From NCBI RefSeq assembly GCF_008704495.1, contig NZ_CP023699.1, positions 3,596,001 through 3,660,000 of the forward strand: a DNA stretch of 64,000 bases, given 5' to 3'. Positions 1 through 9,020 of this stretch are shown here, piece after piece (position 1 is the first letter of the stretch; every line of letters begins with the position of its first letter). The stretch is from Streptomyces kanamyceticus (GTDB taxonomy: Bacteria > Actinomycetota > Actinomycetes > Streptomycetales > Streptomycetaceae). The notes under the pieces were generated by a model that worked only from the letters and a program-made list of their open reading frames with translations, was not told the origin of the DNA and searched no databases. The position numbers and the translations under genes were made by a program.

Positions 1-21
1 GAGACGACGGAACGGCAGGGC

Positions 22-2796
22 GTGCATCCCGATGAGAAAGCGGGCACCTCTGCGTCCGAGTCACACCTGGACACCGGTGAGCGCGCCCTGAAGACCGAGA
101 AGACCGAGAAGAACCAGACCGAGCAGGCCGAGCAGGCCGAGCAGACGGAGCAGCAGGCCGACCACGGCGCCGACTGCATCGAGGGCGACGCCGCGCACAC
201 CGACCGCGTGGAGCGCGACGAACCGCTCCTCGCCGCGCGCGTGCACCGCCCCTCCGACCTCATGCGGCTGCTCGTCGGCGTCCTGGCCATCGCCGTACTC
301 CTCGCGATCGCCGCGTTCGCGCACGGCACGACGTCCGGGCTCGAACAGGACATCGACAAGGGCACCGAGCAGGCACCCGACCTGCTGATCAAGGTGGCGG
401 GGCTCGTCGCGAGCATCGGGGTCCTCCTCGTCCCCGTCGCCTTCGCCATCGAGCGCCTCGTCAAACGCGACGGACTGCGCATCGCCGACGGGGTGCTCGC
501 CGCCGTCCTGGCCCACGGCGTGACGCTGGCCACCGATCTCTGGGTCGCGAAGGCCGCCCCCGGCTCCATCCAGGACGCGCTCACCAAGCCGTCCCCCGCC
601 GACATCCACGCGTTCACCGATCCGGTGCACGGCTATCTCGCGCCCGTCATCGCGTACATGACGGCCGTCGGCATGTCCCGCAGGCCGCGCTGGCGCCTCG
701 TCCTGTTCGTGATTCTGCTGCTCGACGCCTTCACCATGCTGGTCACCGGCTATACGACGCCGTTCTCGATCATCCTGACGGTGCTGATCGGCTGGGCCGT
801 GGCCTACGGAACGCTCTACGCGGTCGGCTCGCCGAACGTGCGGCCCACCGGGCAGACCCTGCTCGCGGGCCTGCGGCACGTCGGCTTCCATCCCGTGAGC
901 GCCGCGCGCGAGGAGTCCCCCGACAGCGAGCACGGCGACCGGGGGCGCCGCTATTTCGTCACGTTGGAGGACGGCCCTCCGCTCGATGTCACGGTCATCG
1001 ACCGCGAGCAGCAGGCGCAGGGCTTCTTCTACCGCGTGTGGCGCAGGCTCACGCTGCGCGGGATCACCCAGCGGCGCAGCCTGCAGTCGCTGCGCCAGGC
1101 GCTGGAGCAGGAGGCCCTGCTCGCGTACGCGGCGATCGCGGCAGGGGCCAACGCGCCCAAGCTGATCGCCACCTCCGAGCTCGGCCCGGACGCGGTGATG
1201 CTCGTCTACGAGCACACGGGCGGCCGGTCCCTGGACTCCCTGCCCGACGATGCCGTCACCGACGAGCTGCTGCGCGACACCTGGCGGCAGGTGCAGGCGC
1301 TGCAGTCCCGCAGGATCGCGCACCGCAGGCTCGCGGGAGACGCGATTCTGGTGGATCGTTCCGGCACGGTGATCCTCACCGATCTGCGCGGCGGTGAGAT
1401 CGCCGCCGGCGACCTGGTGCTGCGCATGGACATCGCCCAGCTCCTGACCGCCGTCGGCCTGCGCGTGGGCGCCGAGCGCACGGTGGCGTCGGCCGTCGAG
1501 GTCCTCGGTCCCGACGCGGTGGCCGACTGTCTGCCGCTGCTGCAGCCGATCGCCCTCACCCGCGCCACCCGCGCCACCCTGCGCAAGCTGGCCCGCGAGC
1601 GCTCCCAGCGCGAGCGTGACGCGGTCCTCGAGGCGTCCCGCACGGCCAAACAGGGCGCACGCGCGCACGTGGCCGACGACGAGCAGACGGGCAAGCAGGC
1701 CCAGAAGCAGGAGAAGCAGGCCGCCAAGCAGGAGCGGCAGGCCGAGAAGCAGGCCATAGACGACGCCCTTGAGCAGGCCCGCGAGGAGGATCTGCTCACC
1801 CAGATCCGTCACCAGGTGCTGCTGATCCGCCCGACCGCGCCGGTCGAGCCCGCGCAGCTCGAGCGGATCAGGCCGCGCACGCTGATGAGTTTCATCGCCG
1901 GTGCCATCGGCGCGTACTTCCTGTTGTCGCAGCTCACGCACGTCGAGTTCGGCACGCTCTTCCAGCAGGCGCAGTGGGGCTGGGTGGCCGCCGCGGTGGG
2001 CTTCTCCGCGCTGAGCTACTTCGCCGCCGCGATGAGCCTGCTCGGCTTCGTGCCGGAGCGGGTGCCGTTCCTGCGGACGGTGGCGGCGCAGGTCGCCGGG
2101 TCGTTCGTGAAGATCGTGGCGCCCGCCGCGGTCGGCGGTGTCGCGCTCAACACGCGCTTCCTGCAGCGCTCCGGAGTGCGGTCGGGGCTCGCGGTGGCGA
2201 GCGTGGGGGCCTCGCAGCTCTTCGGGCTCGGCTCGCACATCATGCTGCTGCTCGTCTTCGGCTATCTGACCGGTACGGAGAAGACGCCGTCGTTCACGCC
2301 GTCCCGCACCGTCATCGCCGGTCTCCTCTCGGTCGCGGTGCTCGTCCTCGTGGTGACCGCGATCCCGTTCCTGCGGAAATTCGTCGTCACGCGCGTGCGC
2401 TCGCTCTTCGCCGGTGTCGTGCCACGCATGCTGGACGTACTGCAGCGGCCGCAGAAGCTGCTCACCGGCCTCGGCGGCATGCTGCTGCTCACGTTCCTCT
2501 TCGTGCTCTGTCTCGACGCCTCGGTCAGGGCGTTCGGCAGCGACGAGATGACGAACCTGAGTCTGGCGAGCGTCGCGGTGGTCTTCCTCGCCGGCAACGC
2601 GCTGGGCTCCGCGGCGCCGACTCCCGGCGGTGTGGGCGCGGTCGAGGCGACGCTGACGCTCGGTCTGATCGCGGTGGGTGTGCCCCGGGACGTGGCCGCG
2701 CCCGCGGTGCTGCTCTATCGACTTCTTACGCTGTGGCTGCCGGTGCTTCCGGGGTGGCTGTTCTTCAACCACCTCACAAGGAAGGGGCTGCTTTAG
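22..2796 (+). CDS. LPG-synthase-type transmembrane protein with kinase-like domain
   Basis: 924-residue integral membrane protein. After an acidic Glu/Gln-rich N-terminus (residues 20-60) come several membrane segments (about 80-280). A soluble region (about 340-530) resembles the AarF/RIO kinase fold: it keeps an HRxLAxxxIxVD stretch near residue 433 and a later DLRGG. The Asp of the usual HRD-type loop is replaced, so it looks like a pseudokinase. A Lys/Gln/Glu-rich coiled-coil linker (about 550-600) leads to a C-terminal 7-8 helix domain (about 620-924) of the lysylphosphatidylglycerol synthase/UPF0104 type, with the GGVGAVEA-like motif near the end. No aminoacyl-PG transferase domain is present, so it is probably a lipid or polyprenyl-linked translocation component and not MprF. 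The GTG start lies at the window edge, and upstream signals cannot be checked. Confidence 0.8.
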   Translation: MHPDEKAGTSASESHLDTGERALKTEKTEKNQTEQAEQAEQTEQQADHGADCIEGDAAHTDRVERDEPLLAARVHRPSDLMRLLVGVLAIAVLLAIAAFAHGTTSGLEQDIDKGTEQAPDLLIKVAGLVASIGVLLVPVAFAIERLVKRDGLRIADGVLAAVLAHGVTLATDLWVAKAAPGSIQDALTKPSPADIHAFTDPVHGYLAPVIAYMTAVGMSRRPRWRLVLFVILLLDAFTMLVTGYTTPFSIILTVLIGWAVAYGTLYAVGSPNVRPTGQTLLAGLRHVGFHPVSAAREESPDSEHGDRGRRYFVTLEDGPPLDVTVIDREQQAQGFFYRVWRRLTLRGITQRRSLQSLRQALEQEALLAYAAIAAGANAPKLIATSELGPDAVMLVYEHTGGRSLDSLPDDAVTDELLRDTWRQVQALQSRRIAHRRLAGDAILVDRSGTVILTDLRGGEIAAGDLVLRMDIAQLLTAVGLRVGAERTVASAVEVLGPDAVADCLPLLQPIALTRATRATLRKLARERSQRERDAVLEASRTAKQGARAHVADDEQTGKQAQKQEKQAAKQERQAEKQAIDDALEQAREEDLLTQIRHQVLLIRPTAPVEPAQLERIRPRTLMSFIAGAIGAYFLLSQLTHVEFGTLFQQAQWGWVAAAVGFSALSYFAAAMSLLGFVPERVPFLRTVAAQVAGSFVKIVAPAAVGGVALNTRFLQRSGVRSGLAVASVGASQLFGLGSHIMLLLVFGYLTGTEKTPSFTPSRTVIAGLLSVAVLVLVVTAIPFLRKFVVTRVRSLFAGVVPRMLDVLQRPQKLLTGLGGMLLLTFLFVLCLDASVRAFGSDEMTNLSLASVAVVFLAGNALGSAAPTPGGVGAVEATLTLGLIAVGVPRDVAAPAVLLYRLLTLWLPVLPGWLFFNHLTRKGLL

Positions 2797-2818
2797 CGCT
2801 TCGCTGGGGGGCAGGGTT

Positions 2819-2879
2819 CTCCTGCGGGTGCGTGGGGGCTTGGCGCGACGTTCCCCGCGCCCCTTACGGGGCGCCCCCT
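2819..2879. repeat. Dispersed GC-rich intergenic repeat, copy 1
   Basis: Core of the form GTTCCCCGCGCCCCTTACGG followed by GGCGC, which can fold on itself (GCGCCCC/GGGGCGC). It lies exactly between two convergent genes. The same core recurs at about 33.2, 37.5, 41.7, 46.75, 50.8, 57.4-57.8 and 61.2 kb. It may act as a bidirectional terminator. Confidence 0.65.
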
Positions 2880-3647
2880 TCAGAACAGCAGCAGGAGTGC
2901 CGTCAGGAGCAGTGCGGCCCCGACGACCTCCACCGCGCCGACCACCGGCACCTTCACGCCCTTGCCGGGCAGGAGTGCCGCGCGGGCCAGGTAGGCCGCG
3001 AACGGGACCGCGAGCCAGGGGTTCAGCGCGTACGCGGCGGGCACCGCGAGCGCGTGGTAGGTCACCGACGCCCCGTAGTAGGCGCGTGAGCCGCGCTCGC
3101 GGATCATCGTCTTCACGTACGGCACCGTCCCGACGAAGAAGAGCAGGCAGGCCAGGGCGGGGCGCCAGCCGTCGGTGAGGTCGCCGCCGCCCATCCGCAG
3201 GGTCACCAGGAGCATGCCGCAGGCGGGGACCACGGCCGCCAGGCCGTTGAGGAGCGCCCGTTCCCTGTTCCGCCGGGCGTACCAGGTGTTGAGCGCCACG
3301 AAGGGGGCCGCGCAGGCCGCCGCGAGCAGCAGCCACGGGTAGCCGAACAGGAGGGGCACTCCGCAGGCCGCGCAGAGCGCCGTCGAGCCCAGGGCGGGGC
3401 GCACGTGACGGCGCGGGGCGCGCGGGTTGCGGGAGATGCGGCGCAGCCTGAGCCACTGCTGTACGTGGAAGGCGGCGATGTACCCCGTCAACCAGGCGGC
3501 GAAGAGCGGCAGATGGGCCCACCGGGGGCCCTGCCCCGGTCCGTCGGGGAGGAAGACGCCCGCCGCGAAGGGCACCGCGAGCATCGCCCACGCGCCGTGC
3601 TGATTCGGCAGCCAGGTGCGGAGCACGCCCCTCTTCTTCTTGGCCAT
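2880..3647 (-). CDS. YwiC-like integral membrane protein
   Basis: 255 residues, almost entirely hydrophobic with about 7-8 predicted membrane segments. A short basic N-terminus (MAKKKRG) is followed by WLPNQHGAWAML, the hallmark start of the YwiC-like family. The family's function is not established. In Bacillus subtilis ywiC sits beside the narK-fnr-narGHJI region, and here the gene is divergent from narG with about 150 bases between them, which supports a nitrate-respiration link by context only. The ATG lies after a clear non-coding spacer. It is convergent with the upstream membrane-protein gene, with a repeat element between. Confidence 0.82.
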   Translation of the reverse strand: MAKKKRGVLRTWLPNQHGAWAMLAVPFAAGVFLPDGPGQGPRWAHLPLFAAWLTGYIAAFHVQQWLRLRRISRNPRAPRRHVRPALGSTALCAACGVPLLFGYPWLLLAAACAAPFVALNTWYARRNRERALLNGLAAVVPACGMLLVTLRMGGGDLTDGWRPALACLLFFVGTVPYVKTMIRERGSRAYYGASVTYHALAVPAAYALNPWLAVPFAAYLARAALLPGKGVKVPVVGAVEVVGAALLLTALLLLF

Positions 3648-3704
3648 GCGGCCAGTCTGGCAGCACAGGGCCCGCGGAATTCCGGCAGGAGGTCACGCCT
3701 GTAC

Positions 3705-3718
3705 GGGACCTAAGTCCC
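3705..3718. promoter_or_regulatory. DosR/DevR (OsdR)-like operator upstream of narG
   Basis: GGGACCTAAGTCCC is a near-perfect inverted repeat that closely fits the core of the mycobacterial Dos box (GGGACTWWAGTCCC; one mismatch). It lies 86 bases upstream of the GTG at 3801, in the divergent spacer between the YwiC-like gene and narG. A second half-site (TTCGGGAC) lies next to the narG ribosome site at about 3783-3790. OsdR/DevR regulators control hypoxia genes, including nitrate metabolism genes, in Streptomyces and Mycobacterium. Binding here is inferred. Confidence 0.65.
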
Positions 3719-3800
3719 CGGGGTGGCAACCGAATTGAGGCTTAGGGTCGATGCAGGCGGCACGTGCCGTGCGGCCTTTTCTTCGGGACGCCCAGGAGAT

Positions 3801-6800
3801 GTGACGTTGCAGCAGAGAAAAGACGTCGCGGAGACGCTCGTGAAGGCCGGGAGTTTCTTTTCCCGTACCGCTGAGACGTCCGATGATCTGCACCGGGTGC
3901 AGCACATCGGGGGCCGGGACGGCGAAGCCTTCTACCGGGACCGCTGGAGCCACGACAAGGTCGTCTATTCCACGCACGGCGTGAATTGCACGGGATCGTG
4001 CCGTTGGAAGGTGTACGTCAAGGACGGCATCATCACCTGGGAGACGCAGGCCACGGACTATCCGTCCGTCGGACCCGACCGTCCCGAATACGAACCCCGG
4101 GGATGTCCGCGCGGCGCCTCTTTCTCCTGGTACACGTATTCGCCGACACGCGTGCGCTATCCCCATGTGCGCGGCACGCTTCTGGAGATGTACCGGGAGG
4201 CGAAGTCCCGGCTGAAGGACCCGGTGCTCGCCTGGGCGGACATCCAGGCCGATCCGGCGCGCCGCAGGAAGTACCAGCAGGCCCGCGGCAAGGGCGGTCT
4301 GGTACGGGCGACGTGGGACGAGGCCGTCGAGATCGTCGCGGCCGCGCACGTCCACACCATCAAGGAGCACGGCCCCGACCGGGTCGCGGGCTTCTCCCCC
4401 ATTCCCGCGATGTCCATGGCGTCGCATGCCGCGGGCGCGCGTTTCCATTCCCTCATCGGCGCCCCGATGCTCTCCTTCTACGACTGGTACGCGGATCTTC
4501 CGGTGGCTTCGCCGCAGGTGTTCGGAGACCAGACCGACGTGCCGGAATCGGGCGACTGGTGGGACGCCGCGTATTTGATGATGTGGGGCTCCAACGTTCC
4601 GGTGACGCGGACGCCGGACGCGCACTGGATGACCGAGGCACGCTATCGGGGGCAGAAGGTCGTCACCGTTTCGCCGGACTTCGCGGACAACACGAAATTC
4701 GCGGACGAGTGGATGCACCCGCATCCCGGCACGGACGGCGCGCTGGCCCTCGCCATGGGCCACGTCATCCTCAAGGAATTCTTCGTCGACCGGCAGACGC
4801 CGTTCTTCGAGGACTATGTACGCCGTTATACGGATCTCCCTTTCCTGGTCACTCTCGACGAGACCGAAAAGGGCCTCGTACCGCACAAGTTCCTCACCGC
4901 GGCCGACCTCGGCGAGGAGACGGAGAACGCGCGGTGGAAGACCGTCCTGATCGACGACGCGAGCGGCGAGCCGACGGTGCCGGGCGGCACGCTCGGCCAC
5001 CGCTGGGGCGAGTCGGAGACCCCCGACTGGAATCTCGACCTCGGCGACACCGTGCCCCGGCTCACGCTGCACGGGGAGGGCGCCGAGAGCGCGGAGATCC
5101 TGCTGCCCCGCTTCGAGGACGACGCGGACGGCGTCATCCGCCGGGGAGTGCCGGTGCGCCGGATCGGCGGCCGTCTGGTCACCACCGTCCTGGACCTGAT
5201 GCTCGCCCAGTACGGCGTCCCGCGCGCGGGGCTGCCCGGTGAGTGGCCCGACTCCTACGAAGACGCCTCCCAGCCCGGCACGCCCGCCTGGCAGGAGACG
5301 CTCACCTCGGTACCGGCGGCGCAGGCCACGCGCGTGGCGCGGGAGTTCGCCGAGACCGCCGAGGCGTCGCAGGGCCGCTGCATGATCCTGATGGGCGCGG
5401 GCACCAACCACTGGTTCCACTCCGAGACCATCTACCGGACCTTCCTCGCGCTGCTCACGCTCACCGGCTGCCAGGGGCGCAACGGCGGCGGATGGGGTCA
5501 CTACGTAGGGCAGGAGAAGTGCCGCCCGGTGACCGGCTGGGCGACGCTCGCGAGCGCGTCCGACTGGGCGCGGCCGCCCCGGCACATGATCGGCGCGGGC
5601 TGGTTCTACCTCCACACCGACCAGTGGCGCTACGACACGCTGCCCGCCGAGTCCCTCGCTTCGCCGCTCGGCGAAGGCCGCTTCGAGGGGATGTCCGGCG
5701 CCGACTGCCTGGCCGCGTCGGCGCGGATGGGCTGGATGCCGTCCTACCCGACCTTCGACCGCAATCCGCTGGATCTCGGCGAGGCCGACGACCCGGTGGC
5801 GAGCACCGTCCGCGAACTCAAGGAGGGCACGCTGGGCTTCGCGGGCGAGGATCCCGACGCGCCGGGCAACTGGCCGCGCGTGCTCAACGTATGGCGGGCC
5901 AACCTGCTCGGCTCGTCCTCCAAGGGCAACGAGTACTTCCTGAAGCATCTGCTCGGCACCCACTCCAACCTGCCCGAGGACGGGCCGCGTTGCGCGCCGC
6001 GCGATGTGAAGTGGCACGCCGACGACGTCGAGGGCAAGCTCGATCTGCTGCTCTGCCTCGACTTCCGGATGACGTCCACGACGCTGCTCTCCGATGTCGT
6101 CCTGCCTGCCGCCACCTGGTACGAGAAGCACGATCTGTCGTCCACCGACATGCATCCCTTCCTGCACGCCTTCACACCGGCCGTGGACCCGCCCTGGCAG
6201 GCGCGCACCGACTACGACGCGTTCCACGCGGTGGCCCGGCGCTTCGGCGAACTCGCGGGCGAGCACCTGGGCGTACGCCGCGATCTGGTCGCCACGGCGC
6301 TGCAGCACGACACTCCGGGCGGCGAGATGGCCCAGCCCGGCGGGGTCGCCCTCGACTGGTCGAAGGGCGAGTGCGAGCCGGTCCCGGGGCGCACCATGTA
6401 CAACCTCGCCGTCGTGGAGCGCGACTACGGAGCGGTCGGGGAGAAGTTCGCGGCGCTCGGCCCGCTGGTCGACGGGCTCGGGGTCACCACGAAGGCGGTC
6501 ACCTTCGACGTCGCGGAGGAAATCGCGTACTTGAAGGAGAAGAACGGCACGGTGCGCGGCGGCGTCGCGGACGGCAGGCCGCGTCTGGACACCGCGCAGC
6601 GGGCCTGCGAGGCGATCCTGTCGCTCTCCGGGACCTCCAACGGCCGCCTGGCCACTCAGGGCTTCAAGACCCTGGAGAAGCGCGTCGGGACGGATCTGGC
6701 GCACCTGGCGGCCGAGGCGGAGGGCAAGCGCATCACGTTCGCGGACACCCAGGCCCGCCCGGTGCCGGTCATCACGTCTCCGGAGTGGTCGGGCAGCGAG

Positions 6801-7457
6801 TCGGGCGGGCGCCGCTACACCGCGTTCACCGTCAACACCGAGCACCTGAAGCCCTGGCACACGCTCACCGGGCGGCAGCACTTCTTCATCGACCACGACT
6901 GGATCCACGAGGTCGGCGAGGCGCTGCCCGTCTACAAGCCGCCGCTGAACATGCACCGCCTCTACGGAGAGCCCGAGTTGGGATCTCGAACGGACGGCCG
7001 TGAGGTCGCGGTGCGCTTCTTGACCCCGCACAACAAGTGGGCGATCCACTCCATGTACCAGGACAACCTCTACATGATGTCGCTGGGGCGCGGCGGGCAG
7101 ACCGTGTGGATGTCGCCGCAGGACGCGGAGGCCATCGGCGTCCGCGACAACGAGTGGATCGAGGCCGTGAACCGCAACGGCGTCATCACCGCCCGCGCGA
7201 TCGTCTCGCACAAGATGCCGCCCGGCACGGTCTACATGAACCACGCGCAGGAGCGCACGGTCGGCGTCCCGAAGACGCAGAAGACGGGCCGCCGGGGCGG
7301 CATCCACAACTCGCTCACCCGGATCATGCTCAAGCCCACCCATCTGGTCGGCGGCTACGCCCAGTTGACCTGGGCCTTCAACTACCTCGGCCCGACCGGC
7401 AACCAGCGCGACGAGGTGACGGTCATCCGCCGCCGCTCGCAGACCGTGTCCTACTAG
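3801..7457 (+). CDS. narG: Respiratory nitrate reductase, alpha (molybdenum) subunit
   Basis: Catalytic subunit of the membrane-bound quinol:nitrate oxidoreductase, facing the cytoplasm. About 1218 residues, close to the 1247 of E. coli NarG. It carries the HxxxCxxxC ligand set for the [4Fe-4S] cluster FS0 (near residues 59-67), with the further Cys in PRGCPRG. The YDWYADLP-ASPQ region (near 227) holds the Asp that ligates bis-MGD molybdenum. C-terminal molybdopterin-binding signatures (PHNKW, GTVYMNHAQER) are intact. There is no Tat signal. Start choice: AGGAG at 3794-3798 is followed by GTG 3801 (only 2 bases away) and in-frame TTG 3807 (8 bases away). The TTG may be the true start. An upstream GTG at 3723 is unlikely because it would abut the Dos-like box. 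First gene of narGHJI. Confidence 0.95.
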   Translation: MTLQQRKDVAETLVKAGSFFSRTAETSDDLHRVQHIGGRDGEAFYRDRWSHDKVVYSTHGVNCTGSCRWKVYVKDGIITWETQATDYPSVGPDRPEYEPRGCPRGASFSWYTYSPTRVRYPHVRGTLLEMYREAKSRLKDPVLAWADIQADPARRRKYQQARGKGGLVRATWDEAVEIVAAAHVHTIKEHGPDRVAGFSPIPAMSMASHAAGARFHSLIGAPMLSFYDWYADLPVASPQVFGDQTDVPESGDWWDAAYLMMWGSNVPVTRTPDAHWMTEARYRGQKVVTVSPDFADNTKFADEWMHPHPGTDGALALAMGHVILKEFFVDRQTPFFEDYVRRYTDLPFLVTLDETEKGLVPHKFLTAADLGEETENARWKTVLIDDASGEPTVPGGTLGHRWGESETPDWNLDLGDTVPRLTLHGEGAESAEILLPRFEDDADGVIRRGVPVRRIGGRLVTTVLDLMLAQYGVPRAGLPGEWPDSYEDASQPGTPAWQETLTSVPAAQATRVAREFAETAEASQGRCMILMGAGTNHWFHSETIYRTFLALLTLTGCQGRNGGGWGHYVGQEKCRPVTGWATLASASDWARPPRHMIGAGWFYLHTDQWRYDTLPAESLASPLGEGRFEGMSGADCLAASARMGWMPSYPTFDRNPLDLGEADDPVASTVRELKEGTLGFAGEDPDAPGNWPRVLNVWRANLLGSSSKGNEYFLKHLLGTHSNLPEDGPRCAPRDVKWHADDVEGKLDLLLCLDFRMTSTTLLSDVVLPAATWYEKHDLSSTDMHPFLHAFTPAVDPPWQARTDYDAFHAVARRFGELAGEHLGVRRDLVATALQHDTPGGEMAQPGGVALDWSKGECEPVPGRTMYNLAVVERDYGAVGEKFAALGPLVDGLGVTTKAVTFDVAEEIAYLKEKNGTVRGGVADGRPRLDTAQRACEAILSLSGTSNGRLATQGFKTLEKRVGTDLAHLAAEAEGKRITFADTQARPVPVITSPEWSGSESGGRRYTAFTVNTEHLKPWHTLTGRQHFFIDHDWIHEVGEALPVYKPPLNMHRLYGEPELGSRTDGREVAVRFLTPHNKWAIHSMYQDNLYMMSLGRGGQTVWMSPQDAEAIGVRDNEWIEAVNRNGVITARAIVSHKMPPGTVYMNHAQERTVGVPKTQKTGRRGGIHNSLTRIMLKPTHLVGGYAQLTWAFNYLGPTGNQRDEVTVIRRRSQTVSY

Positions 7458-7478
7458 AAGCCCCGGAGTACTGACACC

Positions 7479-9020
7479 ATGCGCGTGATGGCCCAAGTAG
7501 CCATGGTCATGAACCTCGACAAGTGCATCGGCTGCCACACCTGTTCGGTCACCTGCAAGCAGGCGTGGACCAACCGCAAAGGCACCGAGTACGTCTGGTT
7601 CAACAACGTCGAGACGCTCCCGGGACAGGGCTATCCGCGCCGCTGGGAGGACCAGGAGCGGTGGCGCGGCGGCTGGGAGCGGACCAGGTCGGGGCGGCTG
7701 CGGCTGCGGGCCGGAGGGCGCCTCAAGCGGCTCGGCCAGATCTTCGCCAACCCCGAACTGCCGGAGCTCTCGGACTACTACCAGCCCTGGACGTACGAGT
7801 ACAAGAACCTCACCGACGCCCCGGCCGGTGACGACATGCCGGTCGCCAAGCCGGTCGCCCAGGTCACCGGCGAGCCCATCGGCACCATCGAGTGGGGCCC
7901 GAACTGGGACGACAACCTCGGCGGCGCCCCCGAGCACGCGCCCAAGGACCCGCTGGTCGAGAAGATCCGCGACGAGGTCGGCGAGAAGATCCGCTTCGAG
8001 TTCGAGCAGAGCTTCATGTTCTACCTGCCGCGGCTCTGCGAGCACTGCCTGAACCCCGCGTGCGTCTCCTCGTGCCCCTCCGGAGCGATGTACAAGCGCG
8101 TGGAGGACGGCATCGTCCTGGTCGACCAGGACCAGTGCAGGGGCTGGCGGATGTGCGTGACCGGCTGCCCGTACAAGAAGGTCTACTTCAACCACTCCAC
8201 CGGCAAGGCCGAGAAGTGCACGTTCTGCTTCCCGCGCGTGGAGGCCGGGCTGCCGACGATCTGCTCCGAGACGTGCGTGGGGCGCATGCGCTACCTCGGC
8301 GTGATGCTGTACGACGCCGACAAGGTGGCGCAGGCCGCCGCGGTCGAGGACGAACACGACCTCTACCCGGCCCAGTTGGAGTGCTTCCTCGATCCGCACG
8401 ACCCTGCGGTCGCGGCCGCCGCGCGCGCGTCCGGCATCACCGACGAGTGGCTCGACGCGGCCCGCCGCTCCCCCGTGTACGACCTGATCAGGACGTACCA
8501 GGTGGCGCTGCCGCTGCACCCGGAGTACCGCACGATGCCGATGGTCTGGTACGTGCCGCCGCTCTCCCCGGTGGTCGAGGCGGTCGCCGCGGCCGGCCGG
8601 GACGGCGAGGACGCGGGCAACCTGTTCGGCGCCATCGACGCGCTGCGGATCCCGGTGGAGTACCTCGCCGCGCTCCTCACGGCGGGCGACACCTACGCCG
8701 TGGACGCGGTGCTGCGCCGGATGGCCGCCATGCGCGCGTACATGCGCCGCGTCAACCTCGGCCAGGAGCGCGACGAGTCCATCGCCACGGCGGTCGGCCT
8801 GACCGGGCAGGAGATGGAGGACATGTTCCGTCTCCTCGCGATCGCCAAGTACGAGGACAGGTACGTGATTCCGACCGCGGCCCGCACCGAAGCGGACGCC
8901 CTCGCGGACGCGCACCCCTTCGAGGACGCCGCCGGAGGATGTCCGGTGGCCGACGCCCCGGACGGCGCCTCCGGAGAGCGCGTCCTGCTCAACCTCAGCC
9001 CCACCCGGAGGAGCGCATGA
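7479..9020 (+). CDS. narH: Nitrate reductase, beta (iron-sulfur) subunit
   Basis: 513-residue electron-transfer subunit passing electrons from NarI haems to NarG. Four Cys clusters are visible: C16-C19-C22-C26 in CIGCHTCSVTC, CEHCLNPACVSSCP near residue 187, CRGWRMCVTGCP near 220, and CTFCF...CSETC near 247. In the third group a Trp replaces one Cys (CxxW), the known signature of the [3Fe-4S] centre of NarH. The ATG at 7479 follows GGAG at 7464 and lies 21 bases after narG. A GTG two codons later and a second ATG at 7488 are alternatives. The C-terminal extension is low in conserved motifs and includes CPVADAPDG. Confidence 0.96.
   Translation: MRVMAQVAMVMNLDKCIGCHTCSVTCKQAWTNRKGTEYVWFNNVETLPGQGYPRRWEDQERWRGGWERTRSGRLRLRAGGRLKRLGQIFANPELPELSDYYQPWTYEYKNLTDAPAGDDMPVAKPVAQVTGEPIGTIEWGPNWDDNLGGAPEHAPKDPLVEKIRDEVGEKIRFEFEQSFMFYLPRLCEHCLNPACVSSCPSGAMYKRVEDGIVLVDQDQCRGWRMCVTGCPYKKVYFNHSTGKAEKCTFCFPRVEAGLPTICSETCVGRMRYLGVMLYDADKVAQAAAVEDEHDLYPAQLECFLDPHDPAVAAAARASGITDEWLDAARRSPVYDLIRTYQVALPLHPEYRTMPMVWYVPPLSPVVEAVAAAGRDGEDAGNLFGAIDALRIPVEYLAALLTAGDTYAVDAVLRRMAAMRAYMRRVNLGQERDESIATAVGLTGQEMEDMFRLLAIAKYEDRYVIPTAARTEADALADAHPFEDAAGGCPVADAPDGASGERVLLNLSPTRRSA

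Noticed and set aside
61..3729. A 1222-codon open frame on the minus strand
   Set aside because: Antisense to the LPG-synthase-type gene. The His/Arg/Gly/Gln-rich composition is typical of GC-rich shadow frames and no domain is visible.
3723..3800. Upstream GTG start for narG
   Set aside because: The added 26 residues lack homology cues, and the start would lie 5 bases after the Dos-like box. AGGAG supports 3801 or 3807.
3693..8915. A 1740-codon open frame on the minus strand across narG and narH
   Set aside because: Antisense shadow of highly conserved nar genes. Codon position bias belongs to the plus strand.
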